In this document: positions 5,316 through 12,666 of the stretch, in pieces | Layout of the letters: every line of letters begins with the position of its first letter | Numbering within the stretch: position 1 is the stretch's first letter | NCBI GenBank assembly: GCA_017990865.1 | Contig: JAGNNB010000026.1 | Location: 1 to 15,175, forward strand | From: Lysobacteraceae bacterium | Lineage (GTDB): Bacteria; Pseudomonadota; Gammaproteobacteria; Xanthomonadales; Xanthomonadaceae | Length of the DNA stretch: 15,175 bases | Direction: 5' to 3' | Position numbers and translations under genes: made by a program | The notes under the pieces: model-generated | Seen by the model: only the letters and a program-made list of their open reading frames with translations | Database searches by the model: none | Told to the model about the DNA's origin: nothing

Positions 5316-6704
5316 GTGCTGCCGGCGAATGGGTGGAGGCCGCGCGACGATCAGATGCCCGCATGGGCCGCGCTTGAACACGGCGTGAAACGCATCGCGC
5401 TGTGCTGCCATCGTCGCTGGGGCAAAGACGAGATCGCGCTGAACTGGACGGCCATCGCTGCGCACCAGCGCATTGGCACCTACTGGCACCTGTTGCCGGC
5501 GGCGAATCAGGCCCGAAAAGCGATCTGGCGCGCGATGGACGAAGAGCGCGGAAAGCGCCGCATCGATCTTGCGTTCCCGAAAGACCTGCGCGCCAAGACG
5601 CTTGACGACGAGATGCTGATCGAGTTCAAAGCCGGCTCAACGTGGCAGGTATTCGGGTCCGACAACTACGATTCCGGCATCGGCTCGCCGCCGGTTGGCG
5701 TCGTGTTCTCCGAATACGCGATGGCCGATCCGAACGCCTGGGCATTCATCCGCCCGATTCTGCGCAAGAACGGCGGCTGGGCGATGTTCATCTCGACGCC
5801 GCGCGGCCGGAATCACTTCGCGCGACTGGTCGAATATGCGCGCGCCAACCCTCAAAAATGGTTCGGCCAGATACTCGGCATCGACAAGACGAAGCAACTG
5901 ACCGAGGCCGAGATTGACGAAGAGCGCCGCGAACTTGCCGCCGAGCGTGGCGACAAGGAAGCCGACGCGATCATTCGCCAGGAGTATTACTGCGACTTCG
6001 ACGCACCGATGCCGGGCGCGTACTACGGCGACCACATGTCGAAGGCCGACAGCGAGGGGCGCATCGGCGACTATCCGTGGCTACCGAATCTGCCCGTTGG
6101 CATAGCGTCCGACTTGGGTCATGGCGATCAGTTCGTGAACTGGTTCTATCAGCAGCTACCGTCTGGACGGATTCGCATCATCGACGTGTTGCCGGGTTCC
6201 GGCGTCGGCATCGACTACTACGCGAAACGCATCACTGCGCTGCCCTATTCGGTCATCGATACCATCTGGCCGCACGACGGCGGTCACGGCAACATCCGCG
6301 ACGTGAATGGCACGAATCTGGTCATGCAAGCGAAGGGCTTGGGCTGGCATCCGATCCGAGTTCTCGAGCGCGATCCGAGCGTTGACATGGGTATCCAAGC
6401 CGTGCGGCAGGTGTTCCCGCTGTTCGAGTTCAACACGCAGCCATTGCCGCACATGAAGCCAGACGGCGAGATGGAAACGATGGAAGAAGCCCGCGCACGC
6501 ATGGCGCGCGCTATGGACGCACTGCGCCAGTACCGCCGCGAGTACGACGAAAAACGCAAGTGCTTCAAGGACGCGCCGCTGCACGACTGGACCAGCGACT
6601 TCGCCGACGCCCTGCGCTACCTCGCCCGGGGCCGCAAGCCGTTCCCGAACGTGGCTTCGTCGTATTCGACATCGGGGCGGCCGGCGCGGGCGATCATGGA
6701 TTGA
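5316..6704 (+). CDS. terL: Terminase large subunit (packaging ATPase and nuclease)
   Basis: This is the motor that cuts concatemeric phage DNA and pumps it into the procapsid through the portal. The 462-residue product has the expected two domains. The ATPase part shows a terminase-type Walker A (C-H32-R-R-W-G36-K37-D38), a Walker B-like V-V-F-S132-E133-Y with Ser in place of Asp before the catalytic Glu, and the coupling motif I-S160-T-P-R-G. The nuclease part carries likely metal-binding acids D266 (S-D-L-G-H-G-D), D321 (W-P-H-D-G-G) and D428 (T-S-D-F-A-D-A-L-R-Y). GTG at 5316 is the only usual start nearby, but its ribosome binding site is weak and the frame stays open upstream (for example CTG at 5292), so the N-terminus may be a few residues longer. 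Length and motifs fit the family well. Confidence 0.95.
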   Translation: MLPANGWRPRDDQMPAWAALEHGVKRIALCCHRRWGKDEIALNWTAIAAHQRIGTYWHLLPAANQARKAIWRAMDEERGKRRIDLAFPKDLRAKTLDDEMLIEFKAGSTWQVFGSDNYDSGIGSPPVGVVFSEYAMADPNAWAFIRPILRKNGGWAMFISTPRGRNHFARLVEYARANPQKWFGQILGIDKTKQLTEAEIDEERRELAAERGDKEADAIIRQEYYCDFDAPMPGAYYGDHMSKADSEGRIGDYPWLPNLPVGIASDLGHGDQFVNWFYQQLPSGRIRIIDVLPGSGVGIDYYAKRITALPYSVIDTIWPHDGGHGNIRDVNGTNLVMQAKGLGWHPIRVLERDPSVDMGIQAVRQVFPLFEFNTQPLPHMKPDGEMETMEEARARMARAMDALRQYRREYDEKRKCFKDAPLHDWTSDFADALRYLARGRKPFPNVASSYSTSGRPARAIMD

Positions 6705-6757
6705 CGCGCCGTGGCCAATGTGGCAGCCTCCGGCGAAATCGGCGTCGTGAGGCCATC

Positions 6758-6955
6758 ATGCGAACCCCAAAAATTCCAGCTCAGCGAACGCCCGAGCCAG
6801 CGCCTCCGCCGCCGACGATCGACCAAGCGCAGGTCAACGCCGATCAGGCTGACCGCCTGCGCCGTCGTCGCGGTCGACTGGCGACCATCTTCGCCGGGAA
6901 GAGTGGCGGCGGCTCTGCGCCGACGGCCGGCACCAACACGATGACCGGCCAATGA
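6758..6955 (+). CDS. Small 65-aa proline/arginine-rich phage protein before portal
   Basis: ATG at 6758 has GTGAGG at 6747-6752, five bases upstream; the frame is open further upstream but that part overlaps the large terminase. The 65-residue product has a Pro-rich start (P-E-P-A-P-P-P-P), a charged helix (Q-A-D-R-L-R-R-R-R-G-R) and a Gly/Ser/Thr-rich tail. Short proteins with an R-R-R-R-G segment followed by a hydrophobic and Gly-rich end are often found just before the portal gene in podoviruses; their role is not settled, and I assign none. It overlaps the next mini-gene by ATGA. Confidence 0.65.
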   Translation: MRTPKIPAQRTPEPAPPPPTIDQAQVNADQADRLRRRRGRLATIFAGKSGGGSAPTAGTNTMTGQ

Positions 6956-7032
6956 CCATGCGCCGGAGCAAGCTCTACTGCGGCCTGATGCTGGCGCTTG
7001 CCATCGAATTCGGCCACGTCGGAACCTACTGA
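6952..7032 (+). CDS. Candidate 26-aa mini-gene before the portal gene
   Basis: ATG at 6952 overlaps the previous stop as ATGA, and the frame ends at TGA 7030-7032, two bases before the portal ATG. The 26-residue peptide starts MTMRRSKLYCGLML, with a basic N-terminus and a hydrophobic centre (C-G-L-M-L-A-L-A-I-E-F). It fills exactly the space that would otherwise be an 80-nt gap in a tightly packed region. It may be a real peptide or may mainly carry ribosomes to the weakly preceded portal start. No homologue is recognised. Confidence 0.4.
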   Translation: MTMRRSKLYCGLMLALAIEFGHVGTY

Positions 7033-7034
7033 CC

Positions 7035-8714
7035 ATGGCCGACGGCACCGGCAAGGCGACCGGTTCCCGCGAAATCGCGGACGATGTGCTGCGCCTGCAT
7101 TCGGCCATGGCCGCCGACCGCTCGACGTTTGAGACGCACTGGACCGAGCTGGAATCCTTCATCTCGTTCAAGGGCCGATATTTCCAGCACGCGAACATGA
7201 CGCCCGGCGCGAAATCGACCGATCGCATTTTCGACGTGACCGCGCCGTTGGCGGCCGATCGGTTCGCCGCGGCATGCGAGTCGATGATCACCCCGCGCAC
7301 GGCCCGCTGGCATGGCCTTGCGCCCGCCGACCCGATACTGCGCGAGATCAAGGCGATCAAGGACTGGGGCGAGGAGTCCACGAACGCGCTATTCGCCGCC
7401 CGATACGCGCCCGAGGCCAACTTCGCGAGTCAGATTCACGAGTCCTATTGGTCTATCGGCGTCTACGGCACCGGCTGCGTGTTCGTCGATGACGTGCTCG
7501 GAAAGTCGCTGCTGTACCGATCGATCCACCTATCCGAGCTGTTCATGTCGGAAAGCGCGGCCGGCCGCGTCGATACCGTGCATCGCATGTTCCGCCCGAC
7601 GATTCGGCAGATCGCACAGCGGTTCGGTGCGGCGTCGCTGCCCGAGAAGTTTCGAGCGAGGCTGGAAAAGTCGCCGGAAGATCGGACCGAGGTCATCCAC
7701 TGCGTCCGTCCAAACGGCGAACGCAACCGCGCGCGCGCGGACTATCGCGGCATGGCGCTGTCGAGCTACTACGTGCTGTGCGACGGCCGCGCAGTGCTGG
7801 ATGAAGCGGGCTATCGAACACAGCCGTATTGCGTAGGCCGCTACTCGACATCGCCGCGTGAGGTCTACGGCCGCGGCCCGGGCATGATGGTGCTGCCCGA
7901 AATCAAGATGCTCAACGAGATGCGCAAGTCGATCTTGCGCGCCGCGCAGAAAGTCGTCGATCCGCCGCTGCTGCTGACTGACGATGCGCTGATGCGCGCG
8001 TTTGACTTGCGGGCCGGCGCGCTGAATTACGGCGGGCTGGACTCGATGGGCAACCAGATGGTCAAGCCGCTGATGACCGGCGCCCGCGTTGATATCGGCG
8101 ACGACATGCTCGAACAGGCGCGTCGGCCGATCAATGATGCGTTCCTGATCTCTCTTTTCCAGATTCTTGTCGATAACCCCGGGATGACCGCGACCGAAGC
8201 CATGCTGCGCGCTCAGGAAAAAGGGCAGTTGCTGGCCCCAACCATGGGCCGCGTGCAGGGCGAGATGATCGGCGCGATGATCGAACGCGAGCTGGACATC
8301 ATGTCCGCCGCGGGCCGCCTGCCCGAGATGCCCGACGAACTGATCGAAGCCGGCGGGCTGGTCGAAATCGAATACGTCGCGCCATTGAACCGGCTGCAGA
8401 AGGCCGAGGACAGCATCGGTATCCTGCGCACGTTTGAATCTCTGGCGCCGCTCGCGCAGATCGACCCGACGATCTCCGATGTCGTCGATCCCGAGCAGGC
8501 GCTGCGCATCATGGCCGACGTCAACGGCATGCCGTCGAAGGCGCTGCGGTCGCCAGAGGCCGTCAAGGCGATGCGCGAGGGCCGGCAGGAACAGCAGCAG
8601 ATGCAGGACTTGCTGCAGGCCGCGCCAGTGGCCGCGTCAACCGCAAAAGACTTGGCGGCCGCGCAAGCAACTGCGCGATCGGCCCCTGGGCCGCTGCCCG
8701 GGATGGGGCTATAA
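7035..8714 (+). CDS. Portal / head-to-tail connecting protein (T7 gp8 type)
   Basis: This protein should form the twelve-part ring at one capsid vertex, through which DNA passes and to which the tail attaches. The 559-residue length fits the podovirus head-to-tail connector family. The N-terminal part shows the family feature of a helical segment followed by a T-P-R-T-A-R-W-H-G-L motif near residues 86-95. The middle contains a typical stem/wing arrangement of alternating helices and strands, and residues about 385-400 (A-T-E-A-M-L-R-A-Q-E-K-G) match the conserved helical region seen in these connectors. The C-terminal end is Gln-rich (E-Q-Q-Q-M-Q) and then low in complexity. The ribosome binding site is weak (CGGAAC near 7019). 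It lies downstream of terminase and upstream of scaffold, as expected. Confidence 0.92.
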   Translation: MADGTGKATGSREIADDVLRLHSAMAADRSTFETHWTELESFISFKGRYFQHANMTPGAKSTDRIFDVTAPLAADRFAAACESMITPRTARWHGLAPADPILREIKAIKDWGEESTNALFAARYAPEANFASQIHESYWSIGVYGTGCVFVDDVLGKSLLYRSIHLSELFMSESAAGRVDTVHRMFRPTIRQIAQRFGAASLPEKFRARLEKSPEDRTEVIHCVRPNGERNRARADYRGMALSSYYVLCDGRAVLDEAGYRTQPYCVGRYSTSPREVYGRGPGMMVLPEIKMLNEMRKSILRAAQKVVDPPLLLTDDALMRAFDLRAGALNYGGLDSMGNQMVKPLMTGARVDIGDDMLEQARRPINDAFLISLFQILVDNPGMTATEAMLRAQEKGQLLAPTMGRVQGEMIGAMIERELDIMSAAGRLPEMPDELIEAGGLVEIEYVAPLNRLQKAEDSIGILRTFESLAPLAQIDPTISDVVDPEQALRIMADVNGMPSKALRSPEAVKAMREGRQEQQQMQDLLQAAPVAASTAKDLAAAQATARSAPGPLPGMGL

Positions 8715-8723
8715 CCCGAACCT

Positions 8724-9011
8724 ATGACCAAACTCCAAGAACTCCTTTTCCGAAAGCGCATCGCCTATCAGCAATGCTTTCTCGATGACCAGGGGAATCT
8801 AACGCCGGCCGCGAAGATCGTATTCGCCGACCTTGCGAAGTTTTCTGGCGTCGCCGAATCGATCATCGTCGTGTCGCCCGTGAGCTGTCAGACCGACGTG
8901 CCCGCTACATTCCAGCGCGAAGGGCGGCGCGAAGTATTCACCCGGCTTTGGCGCATGCTGCGTCTGCCGATCAACCAAGTGTTCGACAACGAGGATTTAC
9001 GCAATGAATGA
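8724..9011 (+). CDS. Bbp19-like phage protein
   Basis: The 95-residue product opens with F-R-K-R-I-A-Y-Q-Q-C-F near residues 9-19, then a hydrophobic helix with A-D-L-A-K-F-S, and a C-terminal E-G-R-R-E-V-F-T-R-L-W-R-M-L segment. This matches my recollection of the small Bbp19 family, named after a gene of Bordetella phage BPP-1 that sits between connector and scaffold genes in podoviruses. The molecular role is unknown to me; position suggests a head or neck assembly function. The start ATG at 8724 lies 10 bases after the portal stop with no clear ribosome binding site, so re-initiation after the portal gene is likely. It overlaps the scaffold gene by 8 nt. Confidence 0.75.
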   Translation: MTKLQELLFRKRIAYQQCFLDDQGNLTPAAKIVFADLAKFSGVAESIIVVSPVSCQTDVPATFQREGRREVFTRLWRMLRLPINQVFDNEDLRNE

Positions 9012-9846
9012 TGTGAATGGGTCCGCCGTGGGCGGGCAACCCGGCGCGGCTGCCGGTGCGGGACAGGGTGCTGGCGGCGCGACTGGCGGCGATCAGCCGT
9101 GGTTCTCCGGCATCCAAGACGAGGGCCTGCGCGGCTACGTCCAGACGAAAGGCTTCAAGGACCCCGCGGCGCTGGCCGACTCGTATCGCAATCTCGAAAA
9201 ACTGCAGGGCGTCCCGCAAGATCGCCTGCTGAAACTCCCCGAGCGCAGCGACGACCCCGCATGGGGCGACGTGCATAAGCGGCTCGGACGCCCCGACGAC
9301 GCCAAGGGCTACGAACTGCAGTTCGAGGGTGATCCGGCATTCGCCGAGCGCTTCGGCGGCGCGTTCCACAAGGCCGGCTTGTCGAAAGATCAGGCGAAAG
9401 CGTTGAACGCCGAATGGAACGGCTACGTCAGTGAAATGATCGAGGCCGACAAGCGCGACCGCGAGACACGCGATGCGACGGAGATGCAGGAACTCAAAAC
9501 AAAGTGGGGCGGCACCTACGAGGAAAACGTCGAGGCTGGTCGCCGCGCTGGCCGCGAGTTCGGGCTGTCCGAGGATGAGTTCCAGCAGATTTCGGGCTCG
9601 CTCGGTTCGGGCAAGACGCTGGAACTGTTCCAGCGCATCGGCGCCAAACTGGGCGAGGCCAAGCCGTTTGATCCGTCGGGTTCCGGCGGCGGCTCCGGGT
9701 TTGGCATGACGCCGGAAGCGGCGCGCGCGCGCATTCAAACGCTGGCCGGCGACAAGGACTGGACGGCGAAGTATCTGAGCGGCGGCGCGGCAGAGGCAGA
9801 CGAAATGTCCCGACTGCAGGTCATCGCGAACGGCGGGAAGCCGTGA
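9004..9846 (+). CDS. Probable capsid scaffolding protein
   Basis: This protein probably guides coat protein assembly into the procapsid and then leaves. The 280-residue product has an Ala/Gly-rich, probably disordered N-terminus (residues 1-28), a segment starting W33-F-S-G-I-Q that recurs in podovirus scaffolds, a helical and highly charged middle (about 122-170, with E-A-D-K-R-D-R-E-T-R-D), a second amphipathic part, a Gly/Ser linker (225-234), and a short C-terminal helical region. High charge and low hydrophobicity are usual for scaffolds. GAGGA at 8991-8995 gives a good ribosome binding site for ATG at 9004. Its position between connector and coat genes supports the call; sequence alone is moderate evidence. 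Confidence 0.8.
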   Translation: MNDVNGSAVGGQPGAAAGAGQGAGGATGGDQPWFSGIQDEGLRGYVQTKGFKDPAALADSYRNLEKLQGVPQDRLLKLPERSDDPAWGDVHKRLGRPDDAKGYELQFEGDPAFAERFGGAFHKAGLSKDQAKALNAEWNGYVSEMIEADKRDRETRDATEMQELKTKWGGTYEENVEAGRRAGREFGLSEDEFQQISGSLGSGKTLELFQRIGAKLGEAKPFDPSGSGGGSGFGMTPEAARARIQTLAGDKDWTAKYLSGGAAEADEMSRLQVIANGGKP

Positions 9847-10046
9847 GCCAGCGAAACGCAAATCAGGGGCGCGTCGGTCTTTCGGCCGCCCCCTTGCATC
9901 CCGCCGCGGATCGTGCTTTGATTCGCCTCGATCTGTTGAGGCTGGCGCATCGCCACGACTTCGACGCGAAACAAGTCATCGAGCGAGCACAAGCCCTAGA
10001 GGCATACGTATTTGATGACCAGACAGCGGACAAGGCGAAGTTTTAA
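9843..10046 (+). CDS. Hypothetical 67-aa protein between scaffold and coat genes
   Basis: GTG at 9843 overlaps the scaffold stop (GTGA) and has GGGA a few bases upstream. The 67-residue product contains an amphipathic helical run (R-L-D-L-L-R-L-A-H-R-H-D) followed by A-K-Q-V-I-E-R-A-Q-A-L-E-A-Y-V, which looks like two helices of a small helical protein. Short genes at this place occur in related podoviruses, but I cannot name a function. Translation is probably coupled to the scaffold. Confidence 0.65.
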   Translation: MSQRNANQGRVGLSAAPLHPAADRALIRLDLLRLAHRHDFDAKQVIERAQALEAYVFDDQTADKAKF

Positions 10047-10175
10047 CCGCCCCCGCTGACGCCGGGAAAGACCGGCGCGTGTCTCAGGTGTTCTGGGGCA
10101 TGTTGGGTTCCGGCCAGTGCCGGGGAAACCCCGCGATCACGTCATTTTCTTCGACCTGAATCACGAGGGTTCACC
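10047..10175 (+). promoter_or_regulatory. Untranslated leader of the coat gene with two small hairpins and strong RBS
   Basis: This 129-nt gap is the largest in the structural region. It contains CGCCGG at 10060-10065 with CCGGCG at 10072-10077 (loop GAAAGA), and CCGGC at 10110-10114 with GCCGG at 10119-10123 (loop CAGT). Neither is followed by a T-run. GAGGG at 10165-10169 lies six bases before the coat ATG. The gap may hold a promoter or an RNA processing site that raises coat protein output, but I see no clear -35/-10 pair. Confidence 0.4.
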
Positions 10176-11096
10176 ATGTCCGCCAATATTCCCACCCATT
10201 ACGTTTCCCAGTTCTCGACCAACCTGCAGTTGTTGCTGCAGCAGAAGGGCTCGAAGCTGCGCGGCACCGTTACCGAAGGCAAGTACAGCGGCAAGGCCGC
10301 ATCGCCCGTCGATCAGGTCGCCGCTGTCGCAGCGCAGCGCGTGACCGGTCGGTTTCAAGCCATGCCGCGCGTCGATGCGCTGCTCGATCGCCGCTGGGTC
10401 TACCCAGTCGATTACGATTTGCCGCAGTTGATCGACACGTTCGACAAACTGCGCCTGATCATGGACCCGCAGTCCACGTTCGCGACCAACGCCATGCTCG
10501 CCATGGGGCGCGCGATGGACGACGAAATCATCGCCAACTATTTCGCCGACGCCAAGACTGGCGAGACCGGCGGCACCACGACTGCGTTCGGCACTACGCT
10601 GACCACCGCAGGCACGCCCGGCCAGAACGTCTCGGTTTCGACCGGCGGCACCGCATCCGGCTTCAATGTCGCCAAGCTCCGCGAGGCCAAGCTCGCGCTC
10701 GGCCAAGCCGAGGTCGATTTCGATATGGACCAGATAATCACGGTCTGCAAGGAACGCCAGCACGACAACTTGCTGAACGAAGTCCAAATCATCTCGTCCG
10801 ACTTCAACGGCGGCGATCGTCCGGTGCTGAAAGAGGGGCGCATCGAACGGTTCTTGGGTATCGACATCAAAACCTGCGAACGCCTGCAGACCGGAACCGA
10901 TGACGCCGCCGGCACGTCCACGATGGTTCCTGTCTACGCCAAATCGGGCATGCACCTGGGCGTGTGGAACGACATCGAAAACAGCATCGGCCAGCGCGAA
11001 GACATCCGCGGCAAGCCTTACCAGCTCTACAGCATCGGCACCTTCGGCGCGACTCGCACCGAAGAAAAGAAGATGGTTCGGGTCTGGTGCCGCTAA
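10176..11096 (+). CDS. Major capsid protein
   Basis: This is the most likely coat protein, building the icosahedral shell. The 306-residue product follows the scaffold and has a well-placed ribosome binding site (GAGGG at 10165-10169), as expected for a gene needing high output. It starts M-S-A-N-I-P-T-H-Y-V-S-Q-F and has a segment S-P-V-D-Q-V (residues 43-48) and R-W-V-Y-P-V-D-Y-D (about 73-81) typical of the BPP-1-type phage capsid family, then a helical spine (M-D-D-E-I-I-A-N-Y-F) and a Gly/Thr-rich loop (about 128-162). The family is thought to share the HK97 fold, with a rearranged topology in BPP-1. It ends in a strand-rich domain. No protease gene or propeptide is visible. Confidence 0.88.
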   Translation: MSANIPTHYVSQFSTNLQLLLQQKGSKLRGTVTEGKYSGKAASPVDQVAAVAAQRVTGRFQAMPRVDALLDRRWVYPVDYDLPQLIDTFDKLRLIMDPQSTFATNAMLAMGRAMDDEIIANYFADAKTGETGGTTTAFGTTLTTAGTPGQNVSVSTGGTASGFNVAKLREAKLALGQAEVDFDMDQIITVCKERQHDNLLNEVQIISSDFNGGDRPVLKEGRIERFLGIDIKTCERLQTGTDDAAGTSTMVPVYAKSGMHLGVWNDIENSIGQREDIRGKPYQLYSIGTFGATRTEEKKMVRVWCR

Positions 11097-11120
11097 GTCC
11101 TTCCTGATCGCATAATCGTC

Positions 11121-11136
11121 GCGGCCTTCGGGCCGC
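11121..11136 (+). other. TTCG-capped hairpin after the coat gene
   Basis: GCGGCC at 11121-11126, loop TTCG, and GGCCGC at 11131-11136 form a perfect 6-bp stem with the very stable C(UUCG)G tetraloop. Following bases (TTCGAATCAATC) are not a T-run, so full intrinsic termination is doubtful. It lies between the coat gene stop and the ribosome binding site of the next gene, and could protect coat mRNA from 3' decay or act as a weak terminator. Confidence 0.6.
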
Positions 11137-11169
11137 TTCGAATCAATCAAGCCCGAGGAGGGCAAAGCA

Positions 11170-11667
11170 ATGGCAGTCGTCAACACCAAGTCCCCGGGCA
11201 TCACGAACCGCGACGCGGTCCCGTCGGTGCTCAACAACTCCATCATCGATCGTGCGCAGGTTCGGCTGTGCAAGGATTACGCATCCATCGCAAACGGCGA
11301 CTCGATCGCATCCGTGATCCGTGTCGTGTCCGTGGCGTCGAATGCCCGCGTCGATGCCGTCCGTCTGAGCTGCGCAGCCATCACCAGCGCCGCCGCCGAT
11401 ATTGGCGTGTATCGCAACACCCGCGATGGCGCTGCGGTGGTCGATGCCGACTTCTTCGGCTCGGCTGTATCGATCGCGACCGCGCTGACGAACAGCGATG
11501 TCACGAACGAATCGGCCATCAACACGATCCAGAAGTCGGTGCAACCGTTGTGGCAGGCACTGGGGTTCACGTCCGATCCGAACACCACGTTCGACATCTG
11601 CCTGACGCTCACGGCCGCTTCGACCGCTGCAGGCGATGTCGCGCTGTCGGTCACCGTCGCCGAGTAA
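11170..11667 (+). CDS. Probable capsid cement/decoration protein
   Basis: The 165-residue product has no cysteine-rich or membrane feature and is rich in Ala, Thr, Ser and Val with alternating strand-like segments, fitting a beta-sandwich. In BPP-1 a cement protein gene directly follows the coat gene, and this gene has the same place, so a decoration role on the capsid surface is likely; I cannot confirm it by motif. The ribosome binding site is the strongest in the window (AGGAGG at 11156-11161, seven to eight bases before ATG), consistent with a protein needed in amounts similar to the coat. It is flanked on both sides by TTCG-capped hairpins, suggesting separate mRNA handling. A different structural role cannot be excluded. 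Confidence 0.65.
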   Translation: MAVVNTKSPGITNRDAVPSVLNNSIIDRAQVRLCKDYASIANGDSIASVIRVVSVASNARVDAVRLSCAAITSAAADIGVYRNTRDGAAVVDADFFGSAVSIATALTNSDVTNESAINTIQKSVQPLWQALGFTSDPNTTFDICLTLTAASTAAGDVALSVTVAE

Positions 11668-11676
11668 CCGGCGCAC

Positions 11677-11700
11677 GCGGGCCGGGTTCGCTCGGCCCGC
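11677..11700 (+). other. TTCG-capped hairpin after the probable cement gene
   Basis: GCGGGCCG at 11677-11684 and CGGCCCGC at 11693-11700 are exact reverse complements; inside, a G-U and a G-C pair extend the stem to about 10 bp around a TTCG loop. The next bases are CCTATCGAGG, with no T-run. Like the hairpin after the coat gene it lies just past a stop codon and before the next ribosome binding site (GAGG at 11707-11710). Confidence 0.65.
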
Positions 11701-11717
11701 CCTATCGAGGATCGAAC

Positions 11718-11915
11718 ATGGCAGACCGTTTCTATCAAGTCGCCGTCGGCGGCGGCATGCCGAACAACGTTGTCGAGGCGGGGTCAACCAGCGCAGGCTC
11801 GCCGGTTGAGCTGCGCGTGACGTACGACGCGACCGGAATCAACAAAATGCAGGTGCTCAAGGCGCTTGAGGCGATTGAGTACTACATCACCACCGATACC
11901 TTCCCGCCGGTCTGA
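11718..11915 (+). CDS. Hypothetical 65-aa virion-region protein
   Basis: ATG at 11718 has GAGG at 11707-11710, seven bases upstream. The frame is open upstream, but that part overlaps the previous gene. The 65-residue product starts MADRFYQVAVGGG, has a polar Gly/Ser stretch, then L-R-V-T-Y-D and a helix (K-M-Q-V-L-K-A-L-E-A-I-E-Y-Y-I). I do not recognise it. Small proteins of this kind lie between capsid and neck genes in related phages and might be virion components; position is the only support. The ribosome binding site of the next gene overlaps its stop. Confidence 0.65.
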   Translation: MADRFYQVAVGGGMPNNVVEAGSTSAGSPVELRVTYDATGINKMQVLKALEAIEYYITTDTFPPV

Positions 11916-11925
11916 GGGTGCAAAC

Positions 11926-12207
11926 ATGCAGACTGCAGGCGTAATGCTTCTGACAAACGAAGCGGTAGACAGTGGGTCGTTCTTGTGGCCGGGCGGGAAA
12001 GGCGTGTTTTCGGTTGTCGCAACTTTCGGCGGCGGTTCGGTCGGACTCGAATATCTCGGACCGGATGGCGCGACCTGGATCGCGCCGACGGGCGGGTTGC
12101 TGATCGCGAATGGCGGAATCGTGTTCGAGCTTCCCCCGGGCCAGATTCGAGCGACCGTCGACACCGCGACGGCCGTCTACGCGACTGCAACCCGCATCCC
12201 CGAGTAA
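11926..12207 (+). CDS. Small beta-rich virion-region protein, possible head fibre or decoration
   Basis: ATG at 11926 has GAGGG at 11914-11918, seven bases upstream. The 93-residue product is almost all short strands with turns: V-F-S-V-V-A-T-F-G-G-G, V-G-L-E-Y-L-G-P-D-G-A-T-W, then L-P-P-G-Q-I-R-A-T-V. The pattern of a strand, P-D-G-x-T-W turn and P-x-G-Q-x-R-A is one I have seen in many small phage proteins of unassigned function near capsid genes, and suggests a compact beta barrel or sandwich. It has no signal peptide or membrane span. A surface decoration or fibre role is a guess from fold and location. Confidence 0.65.
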   Translation: MQTAGVMLLTNEAVDSGSFLWPGGKGVFSVVATFGGGSVGLEYLGPDGATWIAPTGGLLIANGGIVFELPPGQIRATVDTATAVYATATRIPE

Positions 12208-12210
12208 GCC

Positions 12211-12666
12211 ATGACCACGCGCGCGATTGTGCGGCCCGTGGTTCGATCGATCTGCCGACCGGTCGCGGGCGCGCTTGGTACGCCGTTGCTGGGGCCGGAG
12301 TTGCTGGCGAATGGCGGGTTCGACTCTGATACGGTTTGGACGAAGGGAACCGGCTGGACGATCGCGGCAGGGCAGGCAGTTTGTACGACCCCAGGCGTCA
12401 CGTCCTCGCTGAGTCAGCCTTATGCGTTCATCCCCGGCCGCACATACCAGCTTGTAATCGTCGTTTCGAACATGACGGCGGCGGCGCTGGTGCCTCGCGG
12501 GTATCTCGTTGGTGGCGTAGCATTTAGCATCGGCAGCACGATCACGACAGCGGGCACCTATACGCGCTTGCGCGTCGCGACCGCCGCCGACACCTTCGCC
12601 ATCGACGGCAGCGCCGCCGCCATCTCGTCCATCGATTCCGTCTCCCTTCGACTGGTAGCGACCTAA
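12211..12666 (+). CDS. Beta-sandwich protein resembling a carbohydrate-binding domain
   Basis: The 151-residue product has a basic N-terminus of about 25 residues and then a domain starting E-L-L-A-N-G-G-F-D-S-D-T-V-W (from residue 30), G-T-G-W-T-I-A-A-G-Q-A, and ending S-I-D-S-V-S-L-R-L. This opening and closing pattern is typical of galactose-binding-like or CBM beta sandwiches found in phage tail and fibre proteins. It may bind sugars on the host surface or help attach fibres, but the binding residues cannot be judged from sequence alone. ATG at 12211 follows the previous stop by three bases with only a weak ribosome binding site, and its stop overlaps the next start (TAATG), so it is translated as part of a chain. 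Confidence 0.7.
   Translation: MTTRAIVRPVVRSICRPVAGALGTPLLGPELLANGGFDSDTVWTKGTGWTIAAGQAVCTTPGVTSSLSQPYAFIPGRTYQLVIVVSNMTAAALVPRGYLVGGVAFSIGSTITTAGTYTRLRVATAADTFAIDGSAAAISSIDSVSLRLVAT

Noticed and set aside
8971..9861. Minus-strand open frame of 296 codons opposite the scaffold gene
   Set aside because: No domain is recognisable, it mirrors the scaffold frame almost exactly, and every supported gene is on the plus strand.
11121..11136. Intrinsic terminator after the coat gene
   Set aside because: The stem is strong but no T-run follows, so it is listed only as a hairpin.
10161..11273. Minus-strand open frame of 370 codons opposite the coat gene
   Set aside because: It is an antisense shadow of the clear coat gene; the protein lacks coherent motifs and spans three plus-strand elements with good ribosome binding sites.
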